Source of the DNA: Amycolatopsis bartoniae
GTDB taxonomy: Bacteria > Actinomycetota > Actinomycetes > Mycobacteriales > Pseudonocardiaceae
NCBI RefSeq assembly: GCF_014191255.1
Contig: NZ_JACHWH010000007.1
Span: 1 to 64,000, forward strand
Direction: 5' to 3'
Length of the DNA: 64,000 bases
Each line of letters opens with the position of its first letter. Position 1 is the first letter of the stretch. Both the position numbers and the translations under genes were made by a program. Below are positions 42,606 through 50,941 of the stretch, piece after piece. The notes beneath the pieces were generated by a model, which was not told the DNA's origin, did not search any database, and saw only the letters and a list, made by a program, of their open reading frames with translations.

Positions 42606-42618
42606 TCAGGTTTCCTGA
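42606..42618. promoter_or_regulatory. MarR-type operator before vdh
   Basis: TCAGG-TTT-CCTGA is a perfect inverted repeat 20 bp upstream of the vdh start codon. It shares the CAGG..CCTG-like core with sites at 42670 and 43175 and is probably bound by one of the two MarR proteins encoded on either side. Confidence 0.6.
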
Positions 42619-42669
42619 TGATTGTGTGGCCGAGCTCGTGGAGAGTCAAGAGTTTTCCGAGGTGGAAAT

Positions 42670-42684
42670 ATCAGGAAATCTGAT
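42670..42684. promoter_or_regulatory. Second MarR-type inverted repeat upstream of vdh
   Basis: ATCAG-GAAAT-CTGAT is a perfect inverted repeat directly after the stop of the MarR gene at 42686 and 52 bp above the first site. Two sites about five helical turns apart would allow cooperative repression of the vdh operon. Confidence 0.5.
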
Positions 42685-42685
42685 T

Positions 42686-43120
42686 TCAGTGCGGGACCCG
42701 GTCGGCGAGCGCCGCGTGGCAGTGCAGTACGGAGCGCCGGAGCCCCTCCGCGTCCTCGGGGCCGAGCCCGGCGAGCATCCGCTCCTCGATCGCCGCGACC
42801 GGGCCCGCGAACCGGTCGAGGACACCCCGTCCGGCCTCGGTCAGCCGGATCACGCGGCGGCGCCGGTCCTGCGCGTCGTTCTCCCGCTCGATCAGCCCCC
42901 GCCGCTCCAGCGTGACGATCATGCCGGCCATGGTCTGGTCGGTGACGAGCGAGTTGCGGGCGAGCTCGGCGGTGGTCAGGTTGTCCCGTCGCTGCAGCAC
43001 GGTCAGCGCGGTGTACTGCAGTGGTGTCAGCTCGGCGGGCCGCAGCACTTCGTCGAGGCTGGCGCGCACCGCCAGCTCCAGTTGCTTGATCAGGTACAGC
43101 AGGTTCGGCGGTGAGGGCAC
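42686..43120 (-). CDS. MarR-family transcriptional regulator (second copy)
   Basis: A 144-residue MarR protein similar in layout to the one at 38386-38853: LYLIKQLELAVRASLDEVLRPAELTPLQYTALTVLQRRDNLTTAELARNSLVTDQTMAGMIVTLERRGLIER. The shared start (LYLxKxLELAxRAxxDExLRP) shows the two are paralogues. GTG at 43120 has GGAGG directly upstream. It is divergent from the MFS exporter gene, with the palindrome ACAGGATTCCTGT between them, and lies upstream of vdh. Confidence 0.9.
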   Translation of the reverse strand: MPSPPNLLYLIKQLELAVRASLDEVLRPAELTPLQYTALTVLQRRDNLTTAELARNSLVTDQTMAGMIVTLERRGLIERENDAQDRRRRVIRLTEAGRGVLDRFAGPVAAIEERMLAGLGPEDAEGLRRSVLHCHAALADRVPH

Positions 43121-43174
43121 GCCTCCATGGTGACGGCCACTGGGTCACGAGTGGGTTTCGACGCGGTGAAAAAG

Positions 43175-43187
43175 ACAGGATTCCTGT
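43175..43187. promoter_or_regulatory. MarR-type operator in the marR/MFS divergent promoter
   Basis: ACAGGA-T-TCCTGT is a perfect inverted repeat between the divergent MarR (start 43120) and MFS (start 43223) genes. It resembles the sites upstream of vdh, pointing to one regulon. Confidence 0.6.
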
Positions 43188-43222
43188 ATATCTTCGGGCC
43201 CCGAACTCACCGTGGAGGTTCC

Positions 43223-44887
43223 ATGAGCACCACCAGCGGTCCGGCCCGCACCGCGGTCCACACGCCCACGCTCACGCCCGGCACCCAGGTCGCCACCGCG
43301 CTCGCCGTGTGCGTGGCCCAGGTCGGCCTGGCGATCCCCGCCGTCCTCAACGGCCTGTTCCAGCAGGACCTCGGCACCACGTCCTCGCAGCTGACCTGGA
43401 TCTCCGACGCGTTCCTCGTGCCGGTGACGCTGCTGGAACTGACCTTCGGCGTGCTCGGCGATCTCTTCGGCCGCAAGCGCCTCCTGATCGGCGGCAGCCT
43501 GCTGCTGGCCCTCGGCGAGGCGGTCAGCGTCCTCACGCCGGGCGCCGGGACCTCCCCGGACGCGCGGGTGGCGGTGCTGTGGATCGGCCAGGCGCTGGCC
43601 GGGATCGGGGCGGCCGTGTTGTTCCCGACGTCGCTGGCCATGGTCGCCGCCGGCACGCACACCGCGCGCAGCCGGGCGCGGGGCATCGCGATCTGGGCGG
43701 CCGCCCTGTCCAGCGGCGGGTTCATCTCGCCGCTGCTCGGCGGGCTGGTGACGAAGATCGGCTGGGGCGGTGACCCGTACGCGACGTGGCGGTGGGCGTT
43801 CGTCGCGGTGTGCGTGCTCGCGCTGGTCAGCACGGCGGTTGCGTTCGCGGCACGGAACTCCTCCTCCCCCGAGGGCCGGTCGCTGGACTGGCCCGGGCAG
43901 GTGACGATCGCGATCTCGCTGTTCGCGTTGCTGTTCGCGGTCATCCAGGGCGCCACCAGCGGCTGGTCGGACCCGTGGGTGGTGGGCGGGTTCGTGCTCG
44001 CCGTGGTGTTCTTCGTGTTGTTCGTCCTGGCCGAGCGCCGCTCGCCCGCGCCGCTGCTGCGGCTGGACCTGTTCCGCAGCCGGGCGTTCGCGACGAACTC
44101 GGTGATCACCGTGGTGGGCATGTTCGCCTTCCTCGGCACCGCGTACTCCACGAGCATCCGGCTGTCGGCGATCCAGGAGTTCTCGCCGATGAAGACCGCG
44201 ATCGCGTTCGTGCTGCTGCAGGGGTTCGCGCTGGTGCTGATGCCGGTGACCGCGCGGGCCATCCACTCCTACAATCCGCGGTGGGCGCTCGGCGGCGGGT
44301 TCCTGCTCATCGGTGCGGGTGACCTGTGGATCGCCACGCACGCGGTGACCGACCTGGCGCTGCTGCCGATCATCGCGCCGCTGGTGCTCATCGGCGTCGG
44401 GTTCGCCTTCGCGCTGTCCGGCGTCACCGCGGTCGCGGTCAACACCGTGCCCGGCCACCTCGCCGGCATGGCGTCGGGCACGACGAGCCAGCTGCGGGAC
44501 TTCGGGTTCACCCTCGGCCCGGCGGTCGTCGGGGCGATCGCGCTCAGCAACGCCGCCTCCCAGATCCAGGCGAAGATCGCCGAAAGCCCGGCGCTGCAGT
44601 CCGCGCTGGCGGCGTTCAACGCCGCACCGGCCCACGCCCCGGCGGCCGAGCGGCCCGAGGTGGAGGCCGCGGTCGGCGCGGTCAACTCGGGGCCGCTGGG
44701 CGCGAACGCCGTGCCCGCGTCCGTGAACCCGTTGAAGGACGTGGCCTTCCACGCCCTCGGCCACGCCTACTCGATCGGCTATGTGGTCTGCGGCGTGGCC
44801 GCACTGGTGGCCGCCTTCCTCGCCGGGGTCGTCCTGCGCGGGGCGGCGCACAAGCCGATGGTCACGGAGGAGTCCCTGCACGACTGA
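43223..44887 (+). CDS. MFS transporter, DHA2-type (14-segment) exporter
   Basis: A 554-residue membrane protein with about 14 hydrophobic segments, the length and pattern of the DHA2 drug:H+ antiporter family. Blocks are QLTWISDAFLVPVTLLELTFGVLGDLFGRKRLL (motif A), IGQALAGIGAAVLFPTSLAMV (motif C-like) and RARGIAIWAAALSSGGFISPLLGG. GGAGG precedes the ATG at 43223. Under a MarR-type site next to a hydroxycinnamate operon, it may export toxic phenolics or aldehydes; uptake is also possible. Confidence 0.88.
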   Translation: MSTTSGPARTAVHTPTLTPGTQVATALAVCVAQVGLAIPAVLNGLFQQDLGTTSSQLTWISDAFLVPVTLLELTFGVLGDLFGRKRLLIGGSLLLALGEAVSVLTPGAGTSPDARVAVLWIGQALAGIGAAVLFPTSLAMVAAGTHTARSRARGIAIWAAALSSGGFISPLLGGLVTKIGWGGDPYATWRWAFVAVCVLALVSTAVAFAARNSSSPEGRSLDWPGQVTIAISLFALLFAVIQGATSGWSDPWVVGGFVLAVVFFVLFVLAERRSPAPLLRLDLFRSRAFATNSVITVVGMFAFLGTAYSTSIRLSAIQEFSPMKTAIAFVLLQGFALVLMPVTARAIHSYNPRWALGGGFLLIGAGDLWIATHAVTDLALLPIIAPLVLIGVGFAFALSGVTAVAVNTVPGHLAGMASGTTSQLRDFGFTLGPAVVGAIALSNAASQIQAKIAESPALQSALAAFNAAPAHAPAAERPEVEAAVGAVNSGPLGANAVPASVNPLKDVAFHALGHAYSIGYVVCGVAALVAAFLAGVVLRGAAHKPMVTEESLHD

Positions 44888-44903
44888 CCCTCCACAGTGG
44901 ACG

Positions 44904-46274
44904 TCACGCCGCCGGGTACGTCCGGTTGAACCGCGGCGGCGTGTAGTCCAGGTAGCGCCCCGGCTCGCCGTCGGCCGCCGTGGCGAGCCGGTTCAGCGTC
45001 CGCGGCGCGGTGTCCGGCCAGTGCCCCGTGCGCAGCCGGAACAGCATCGAGTCGATCGCGGCCCGTTGCTCCCCGGTGGTGTAGGTGCAGTGCCCGGCCG
45101 TCTGCACGTACGTCTGCCGCAGCAGGGACGCGGTGCCCGTCTCCCGGGCGAACGCACCGTAGGACTGCTGCTGGGCGACGGTGGAGATCTGGTCGCCGGT
45201 GCCGTTGACCGTGAGCACCGGGATCCGCAGGTCGCCGGTGAACACGATCCCGTCCCGCAGGAAGGCGACGGCGGCGGGGTCGGCCTGGACACGGGGCGCG
45301 GCGGCGAGCGTGCCGAGGTCGGCGCGCAGGTCGAGGCCCGCGCGCTCGTACAGCCGCCGCACCGCGTTCTGCTCCGCCGGCACGGCCATCGAAAGCTGCC
45401 GCGCGTAGTCGACGCCGGTGTTCCAGGACGGGTTGCCGCCCGCCAGCTGCTCGATGCTGCGCCTGCTGCTGACGGCCTGCCCGAGGTAGGGCAGCGGGCC
45501 GCCCGCGAGGGCCAGGAACTCGCCCTGCTCGACGCCATCCACGTCTCGTTCGGCGGGCACCGGTGTGGGGGTGCCGTCGGCGGCCACTCCCCAGCCCGGC
45601 AGCTGCCCGATCGCCGCCGCGAGGGCGATCCGGGCCCTGCCTTCCGGCGTCGCCTGGGCGGCGGTCACCGCCGAGAGCCACTGCTGCTGGGTTCCCGCGA
45701 CGTCGGCGGGAACCCCGGTGACGGGTAGCGCGGAATCGCGGAACAGCAACGTTTTCAGCGTGAACACGGTGTCGAGCTTCTGGTTCCACTGCCCCACGGC
45801 CCCGCCCAGCCCGCCGCACATCGGAACCGCCGCGTCGAACCGGTCCGGGTGCACCTGCGCCACGCCGGCGGCGACCATGCCGCCCATCGAGCGGCCCTCC
45901 GCGATCGCGTAGCGGGCGTGGCCGAACGCCGCCTCGAAACGGTCGAGCGCGGCGGCCTGGTTGTCGATGGCCTGGGCGATGTGCCAGCCGGTGACCGTCC
46001 GCGTGGTACCGCCGACCGCGTACCCGCCTGCCAGCAGATTTCCGGTGAGCGGGGCCGTCAGGCTGTTCGAGGCGAAGTCGAGGTCCACCAGCACGGTGCC
46101 GTTCCACCGGGCCGGTTTCGCGAACGTGTAAGGCGTGCCGTCGGCCAGTTGTCCCTGGACGCACGTCGCCGACGGGATGCCCGGGCACGGGCTTCCCTCC
46201 GCGGCCTGCGCGGCCGGTGCGATCGCGGTGGTCATCGCGGCAACGGCCGCGAGCACTGCCCAGCGCCGGTTCAT
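44904..46274 (-). CDS. Secreted alpha/beta hydrolase
   Basis: A 456-residue exported hydrolase. Residues 1-24 are a signal peptide ending AAQAA. The nucleophile elbow is EGRSMGGMVAAG (about residue 128), and the other triad members are probably Asp in LTVNGTGDQIS and His in QTAGHCTYTTGEQ. Four or more Cys (PCPGIPSATC, MCGG, GHC) may form disulfides outside the cell. Its ATG shares one base with the stop of the dehydratase-like subunit, so it is the last gene of the eight-gene operon. It might release an amino acid or acyl compound for the importer encoded first in the operon. The substrate is not known. Confidence 0.8.
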   Translation of the reverse strand: MNRRWAVLAAVAAMTTAIAPAAQAAEGSPCPGIPSATCVQGQLADGTPYTFAKPARWNGTVLVDLDFASNSLTAPLTGNLLAGGYAVGGTTRTVTGWHIAQAIDNQAAALDRFEAAFGHARYAIAEGRSMGGMVAAGVAQVHPDRFDAAVPMCGGLGGAVGQWNQKLDTVFTLKTLLFRDSALPVTGVPADVAGTQQQWLSAVTAAQATPEGRARIALAAAIGQLPGWGVAADGTPTPVPAERDVDGVEQGEFLALAGGPLPYLGQAVSSRRSIEQLAGGNPSWNTGVDYARQLSMAVPAEQNAVRRLYERAGLDLRADLGTLAAAPRVQADPAAVAFLRDGIVFTGDLRIPVLTVNGTGDQISTVAQQQSYGAFARETGTASLLRQTYVQTAGHCTYTTGEQRAAIDSMLFRLRTGHWPDTAPRTLNRLATAADGEPGRYLDYTPPRFNRTYPAA

Positions 46275-47512
46275 CAGTTGCTCCCCAATTCGTCGAGCCA
46301 CGCCGTCATCTGCGTGGTCAGGTCGCCGCCGGTGCGGGCGTCGACGTTGTCCGCGTGCAGCTCCAGCACCGGAATGCCCGCGGCACGCAGGGCGCGGGTG
46401 GTGAAGTAGCCGCCGCGGGCGTCGTCGGACACCAGGTGCACCACGCCGTCCACGCCGTGGTGACGGGCCTCCTTCACGTACCACTCTGCCGACCACGGCG
46501 GGGTGTAGAGCTGGTCGGAGAACGCCGCGAAGCGCGCGGCGAGCGCGCGCAGCGGGTCGTCGCCGTAGCGCAGGTATCCGTCGGCGGCGATCGCGAGGTA
46601 CATCGACCACACGAACACCGCGCCGTGCGACTCCTGGAACCGCCGGTAGAACTCCAGGTCGAACCACAGCCCGCGGCCGATCCACATCAGCCGCAGCCGC
46701 TCGTCCTCGCACACCGCCACGCCCGCCTCGACCCGCTCGCGCACCTCGTCGTGGAACGCGCGCGCGGCGTCCCGCGCCCATTCCGTGCCGCGGTGCCACT
46801 GCGGGACCATCACGCTCGGAATGCCGTCGGTGACCGCGATCGGGCAGGGCCGGGCGGCGGCGATGAGGTCACGGGTGCGCCGGTTCCACTCCTGCTGCTC
46901 GTTGACCAGCGCCAGCACCTCACGGAACCGGGTCTCGGAGAACACCCGGCCCGTCGTCTGCTCCAGGAACCGGATGAGCCCGGTCAGCTCGCCGGTCATC
47001 AGGTCGAGCCGATCGGAGCCGATCGCCTCCTCCCAGCGGTGCGGCATCAGCTCCCACCACCGCTCCGGCACGGCGTTCTCCGCCGCGCTCTCCAGCGGGT
47101 AGTAGGTCACGCCGGGCTGGGCGTCCCAAACGTCGAAGATCTTGCGCGACGCGTCACCGGTGGTCTCACCGAGCACAATGGACGGTGTCGGCAAGCCGCC
47201 CCACGGCGCCTGCTCCAGGTCGGTCTCGAAGGCCGACGCGAGCGAGGTGGCGCTGTACTGCTCGATGTCGTCCGGATAACCGCGTTCTCGCAACAACCCG
47301 AGGTAACGCTGGGTCTGCCGTTTCGCCGCGACGATCGAGGCCCACCACTGGTTGACGACGTACGGGATGCCCATGGCGCGGAAGATCTCCTGCGGTGCGT
47401 CCGCGTTCACCAGCGCCAGCGGAACACCACCGGCGACCTCCTCGCGCATCCGGGCGAACCACTCGCGCTGATAGGCGGTGGCGGTGGTCGCGGAAGCCAG
47501 TCTGCCGGTCAT
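46274..47512 (-). CDS. 2-Hydroxyacyl-CoA dehydratase-like subunit lacking the Fe-S cysteines (subunit 2)
   Basis: A 412-residue protein of the HgdB/FldC/BcrB family (PF06050): AYQREWFARMREEV, GIPYVVNQWWASIVAAK, PSIVLGETTGDASRKIFDVWDAQPGV, ERWWELMPHRWEE, EVLALVNEQQEWNRRTRDLI, and DGVVHLVSDDARGGYFTTRALRAAGIPVLELHADNVDART. In active members, three Cys per subunit hold a 4Fe-4S cluster; here the expected positions read QYSATSLASA, TTGDASRK and VSDDARGG, all without Cys. Only two Cys remain (RPCPIA and AVCEDER), at other places. It is coupled to subunit 1 by a 4-bp overlap. Classical radical dehydration seems unlikely with this site. Confidence 0.85.
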   Translation of the reverse strand: MTGRLASATTATAYQREWFARMREEVAGGVPLALVNADAPQEIFRAMGIPYVVNQWWASIVAAKRQTQRYLGLLRERGYPDDIEQYSATSLASAFETDLEQAPWGGLPTPSIVLGETTGDASRKIFDVWDAQPGVTYYPLESAAENAVPERWWELMPHRWEEAIGSDRLDLMTGELTGLIRFLEQTTGRVFSETRFREVLALVNEQQEWNRRTRDLIAAARPCPIAVTDGIPSVMVPQWHRGTEWARDAARAFHDEVRERVEAGVAVCEDERLRLMWIGRGLWFDLEFYRRFQESHGAVFVWSMYLAIAADGYLRYGDDPLRALAARFAAFSDQLYTPPWSAEWYVKEARHHGVDGVVHLVSDDARGGYFTTRALRAAGIPVLELHADNVDARTGGDLTTQMTAWLDELGSN

Positions 47513-48573
47513 CGTGAGACTCCCAACGGCAGGAGCGTCCGGATCTCGGTAAGCGCTTTCTCCGTCAGCCCGCCGTACGGCTGGTGCCCGGCCAGCACGG
47601 CGGGCAGCCCGGCGGCCGCGCGTTGTGCGGAGAAGTCCCAGGGCGGTGCGTCGTCGTGCACCCGCGCGTAGGAGATGAGCACCTCCGCCCCGCAGGCCCG
47701 CGCGGCAGCCGCGGTGTGCGCGGCACGCTGCCGGATGGACGCACGTGGCGCGGACGGCCCGTTGTGCTGGTAGCGCTCGGCCAGCGCCAGCTCGGTCGGC
47801 GCCGCGCACGTGCGCGCGAACAGCAGCTCGCCCCAGTCGTGGTCCTCCCCCGTGATCAGGAAACCGTTTTCCTCCAGCACTTCGTACACCCCCGGGTCGT
47901 CGTGCGAACTGCCCGTGAGGAACGCCCGCACGCCGTCGACCTCCGGAAGAACTTCGCCGAGCAGGCGTTCCACCAGCGCCGTCGCGGTGGCCACGGGCAG
48001 GGCGGTGGTCGCGGCCACCACGCCGAGGAACTGGGTGCCGGTCAGCCGCGTGCGCCGCAGGACGGCGACCTCGGCGAGCAGGCGCCGCAACCGGTCGTGG
48101 GCCTCGATCGCCTCACGTGGGTCGCCGACGCCCAGCCATTCCCGCAGCTCCGCGATTTTCGCCTTCACATAACGGGTTGTCGTGTGATGCGGCAGGTGCA
48201 GCACGTCGACCAGGCGCACCGGCGGCAGCGGCAGCTCCGGCTCGACCCGGCGCAGTTCCCGCAGCGCGTAGAACAGACGCAGCGACGCCTCGCAGTCCCG
48301 CGACACCACGATGGCTTCGAGCTTTCCGTAGTCTCCGGCGAGGATCCGCGTGAGAACGGACCGCGCGACCGGGTCCACACCACTGCCCAGGTAGCGGTCG
48401 CCGAGTTCGCTGGCACCGGGCTTTCCCGCCAGCCGCAACGGAAGCATTCCCGCCGCGGTGATCAGCTCGACCGGCACGTCCGCGCCGACGCAGCCCACCA
48501 CGGGCAGGCCCGCCGCGTGGGCCGCGGCCACCCGGTCCCGCGCCACCGCGAGGAGTTCGGCCAGCGCGCTCAA
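47509..48573 (-). CDS. 2-Hydroxyacyl-CoA dehydratase-like subunit with one of three Fe-S cysteines (subunit 1)
   Basis: A 354-residue protein of the same family: PVVGCVGADVPVELITAAGMLPLRLAG (family start), then SGVDPVARSVLTRILAGDY where the family has a ligand Cys (here Asp), VSRDCEASLRLFYALREL where the second ligand Cys is kept, and LISYARVHDDAPPWDF where the third is replaced. LDVPH-like text PVRLVDVLHLPHHTTTRYVK matches the usual middle block. TTG at 48573 overlaps the CoA-transferase stop (TTGA) and has GGAGG 8 bp upstream. Together with the CoA-transferase this resembles FldABC (phenyllactate dehydratase) but without a working cluster site. Confidence 0.85.
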   Translation of the reverse strand: MSALAELLAVARDRVAAAHAAGLPVVGCVGADVPVELITAAGMLPLRLAGKPGASELGDRYLGSGVDPVARSVLTRILAGDYGKLEAIVVSRDCEASLRLFYALRELRRVEPELPLPPVRLVDVLHLPHHTTTRYVKAKIAELREWLGVGDPREAIEAHDRLRRLLAEVAVLRRTRLTGTQFLGVVAATTALPVATATALVERLLGEVLPEVDGVRAFLTGSSHDDPGVYEVLEENGFLITGEDHDWGELLFARTCAAPTELALAERYQHNGPSAPRASIRQRAAHTAAAARACGAEVLISYARVHDDAPPWDFSAQRAAAGLPAVLAGHQPYGGLTEKALTEIRTLLPLGVSR

Positions 48574-49808
48574 ATCACGGCCTCCGCGGCCAGCTCCGCC
48601 ACCTGCTGCTCGCTGTAGCCGAGCAGCTCGCGATACACGTGCTCGTTGTGCTCGCCGAGCCCCGGCGCGGGCCGGTCGAGCGACACGCGCGCGCCGGAGA
48701 ACCGGATGGGCACTCCGGTTCCGGCGAGGTCGGCCACGGCCCCGTGCTTCGGGTGCCGCAGCGGCACGACCTCCTCGCGCGCCAGCACCAAGGGATCCCG
48801 TACGGCTTCGCGCGGCTCCCGGACTTCGGCCGCGGGCACGCCTTCCGCGGTGAACGCGGCGAGGATCTCCGCCAGTGGCCGCACCCGGCACCACTCCCGA
48901 ATGAGCCCGTGCAGCTCGTCGGCCGAGCGCACCCGCTGGTCCCGCGTGCGGTAGCGGTCGTCCTCGGCCAGGTCCGGGCGCCCGATCGCCCGCAGCACCC
49001 CGTGCGCGAACGCGTCCGTCGGCGCGCACAGCGCCACGTAGCCGTCGGCGGCGGGCAGGATCCCGAACGGCGCGAGTCGCGGCACCATCGAGCCGGTCCG
49101 CTGAGGCAGGCCGACCGCGTCGAAGGCGTCGAACGGCTCGCACGCCACGAGCGAGGTCAGCGCCCCGAGCATCGACACGTCGACATGTTGCCCCTCGCCG
49201 GTGTGCTCGGCCTGCAGCAGCGCGGAGACCGTGCCGACGACGGCGAACAGCGGGGCCAGCAGGTCCCCGATCGGCAGCCCGAACCGCACCGGGCCCTCGT
49301 CGGGCTCGCCCGCGGTCATCATCACCCCGCTCAGCGCCTGGATGATCGAGTCCATCGCCTTGCCCGAGCCGGGGCCGCCCTGCTCGCCGAACCCGCTGAT
49401 CGAGGTGTAGACCAGCCGCGGGTTGAGCTCGCGGACCTCGTCGTAGGAGATGCCCAGCCGTTTCGTGACGCCCGGGCTGTAGTTCTCCACGAGCACGTCG
49501 GCGTCGCGGACGAGATCGGCGAACACCGCGCGGGAGCGGGGGTTCTTCAGGTCCAGGGTGACGCTGAGCTTGTTGCGGCCGCGCAGCAGCATCGACACCG
49601 ACAGGTCGTCGTCGTGCCGCCGCGCCAGGTTCAGCCCGTCGCGCCCGACGTAGGGCGCGTTGTTGCGGGAGGAGTCCCCGCCGGTGGCGGGGTTCTCGAC
49701 CTTGATCACGGTGGCCCCGAGCCCGGCGAGCAGCAGGGTCGCGTACGGCCCGGCGAGCGCGGTGGTCAGGTCGATCACGGTGCGGCCGGCCAGTGGCTGG
49801 TCGGTCAT
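48570..49808 (-). CDS. CaiB/BaiF-type CoA-transferase (family III)
   Basis: A 412-residue family III CoA-transferase: PLAGRTVIDLTTALAGPYATLLLAGLGATVIKVENP at the start, SVTLDLKNPRSRAVF, DVLVENYSPGVTKRLG, LVYTSISGFGEQGG, GQHVDVSMLGALTSL with the catalytic Asp that carries the acyl/CoA intermediate, and the C-terminal RFSGARVSLDRPAPGLGEHN. It moves CoA between carboxylates. It overlaps the CapA-like gene and the dehydratase subunit 1 by 4 bp each. In FldA and related systems this enzyme makes the 2-hydroxyacyl-CoA that the dehydratase uses. Confidence 0.92.
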   Translation of the reverse strand: MTDQPLAGRTVIDLTTALAGPYATLLLAGLGATVIKVENPATGGDSSRNNAPYVGRDGLNLARRHDDDLSVSMLLRGRNKLSVTLDLKNPRSRAVFADLVRDADVLVENYSPGVTKRLGISYDEVRELNPRLVYTSISGFGEQGGPGSGKAMDSIIQALSGVMMTAGEPDEGPVRFGLPIGDLLAPLFAVVGTVSALLQAEHTGEGQHVDVSMLGALTSLVACEPFDAFDAVGLPQRTGSMVPRLAPFGILPAADGYVALCAPTDAFAHGVLRAIGRPDLAEDDRYRTRDQRVRSADELHGLIREWCRVRPLAEILAAFTAEGVPAAEVREPREAVRDPLVLAREEVVPLRHPKHGAVADLAGTGVPIRFSGARVSLDRPAPGLGEHNEHVYRELLGYSEQQVAELAAEAVI

Positions 49809-50941
49809 GAAACCCCCTCGGTGAGGTCGACGAGCACTTCGGTGCCGCGGGTGGTGAACTTCCCGTTGAGCTTCGCCCCGCGGGTGATGTCCTCGACGTA
49901 CTGCGTGACGGCGTCGCCCTCGGGGGTGCCGCCGGAGGGCACGGGCCTGCCGCGGTCGTCGATCCGGCACGGCACGAAACCGGCCTCCCGCAACCCGTTC
50001 TCGTCGAAGCGGCAGAAGGCGATGGCGGTGTTGCGGCTCTCGGGGTGGAACGGGAAGTAGGGCATGTCCGGATCCGGCGCGAACCCGTAGAGCTTCGTGC
50101 GCCGCTCGGCCCACGCACGCAGCTCGTCCGCGCCGGTGTCCGCGCCCGGGGTCAGTGCGTGGGTGACGGTGACGAAGTTGCCCAGACCGTGGAAGATCGG
50201 CCGTCCTCTGTGGACCTCGATGCCGCGCATGATGTGCGGGTGGTGGGAGAACACCGCGTCCGCCCCGGCATCGATCGCCGCCCGCGCGACCGGGCCCTCG
50301 TACATCGCGACCACGACCGGCGTGTGCCCGACGCCCTTGTGCAGCGACACCAGCACGACGTCGACCTCGGCGCGCAACCGCCGCACGTCGTCGGCCATCG
50401 CCTCCAGGCTGCCGGGATCGGCGAACGTGTACACCTGGGGTGGCCCGCCGGGGCTCGCGTGGTCCAGCTCGTAGTGGGTGAGCACGTGCACGTAGGCGCA
50501 GCCGGGCTTGCGGGAGGTCGCCCACGAGTCACGCGGGCCGACGCAGTTGTACGACAGCACGCCGATGCGCAGGCCGCCGCGCTCGACCACCGCCGGGCGG
50601 CGTGCCTCGGCGAGGTCCGCCCCGGCGCCCGCCGTTTCCATGCCCGCCGCGCGGGCGTGCGCGATGGTGTCGGCCAGCCCCTCGTCCCCGGCGTCGCAGA
50701 TGTGGTTGCCCGCCAGCGTGACGACGGCGAACCCGGCGGCGGAAACCGCTTTCAGCGCCGCGGGGTCCGCGGGCGGCGCGGGCACGTCCGTGCTGCGCTG
50801 GACCGTCGTGGTGGAGTGCGGCACCTCGACGTGCCCGATGGCCAGGTCCATCCCCCGCAGCACCGGCGCGGCCGGGGCCAGGAAGGAGTCCGGGTCCGGC
50901 TCGTCCAGGATGAGGTCGCCGACGGCGCCGATGGTGATCAC
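49805..50941 (-). CDS. CapA-family phosphoesterase-like protein
   Basis: A 378-residue protein of the CapA/PGA_cap family, a calcineurin-like metallophosphoesterase fold: [11 protein letters not shown] (metal Asp), [31 protein letters not shown] (GNH), [14 protein letters not shown] and [32 protein letters not shown] (HHPH and GNF motifs). No signal peptide or membrane anchor is present, so it acts in the cytoplasm, unlike capsule CapA proteins. GTG at 50941 has GGGAGGGTG upstream and overlaps the ATPase stop by 4 bp. Its role in an import and CoA-activation operon is not clear; hydrolysis of a phosphorylated or glutamylated form of the substrate is one option. Confidence 0.88.
   Translation of the reverse strand: MITIGAVGDLILDEPDPDSFLAPAAPVLRGMDLAIGHVEVPHSTTTVQRSTDVPAPPADPAALKAVSAAGFAVVTLAGNHICDAGDEGLADTIAHARAAGMETAGAGADLAEARRPAVVERGGLRIGVLSYNCVGPRDSWATSRKPGCAYVHVLTHYELDHASPGGPPQVYTFADPGSLEAMADDVRRLRAEVDVVLVSLHKGVGHTPVVVAMYEGPVARAAIDAGADAVFSHHPHIMRGIEVHRGRPIFHGLGNFVTVTHALTPGADTGADELRAWAERRTKLYGFAPDPDMPYFPFHPESRNTAIAFCRFDENGLREAGFVPCRIDDRGRPVPSGGTPEGDAVTQYVEDITRGAKLNGKFTTRGTEVLVDLTEGVS

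Noticed and set aside
44905..44943. Inverted repeat CACGCCGCC / GGCGGCGTG after the MFS gene as a terminator.
   Set aside because: The loop is 21 bases, there is no T-run, and the sequence codes for the end of the hydrolase gene.
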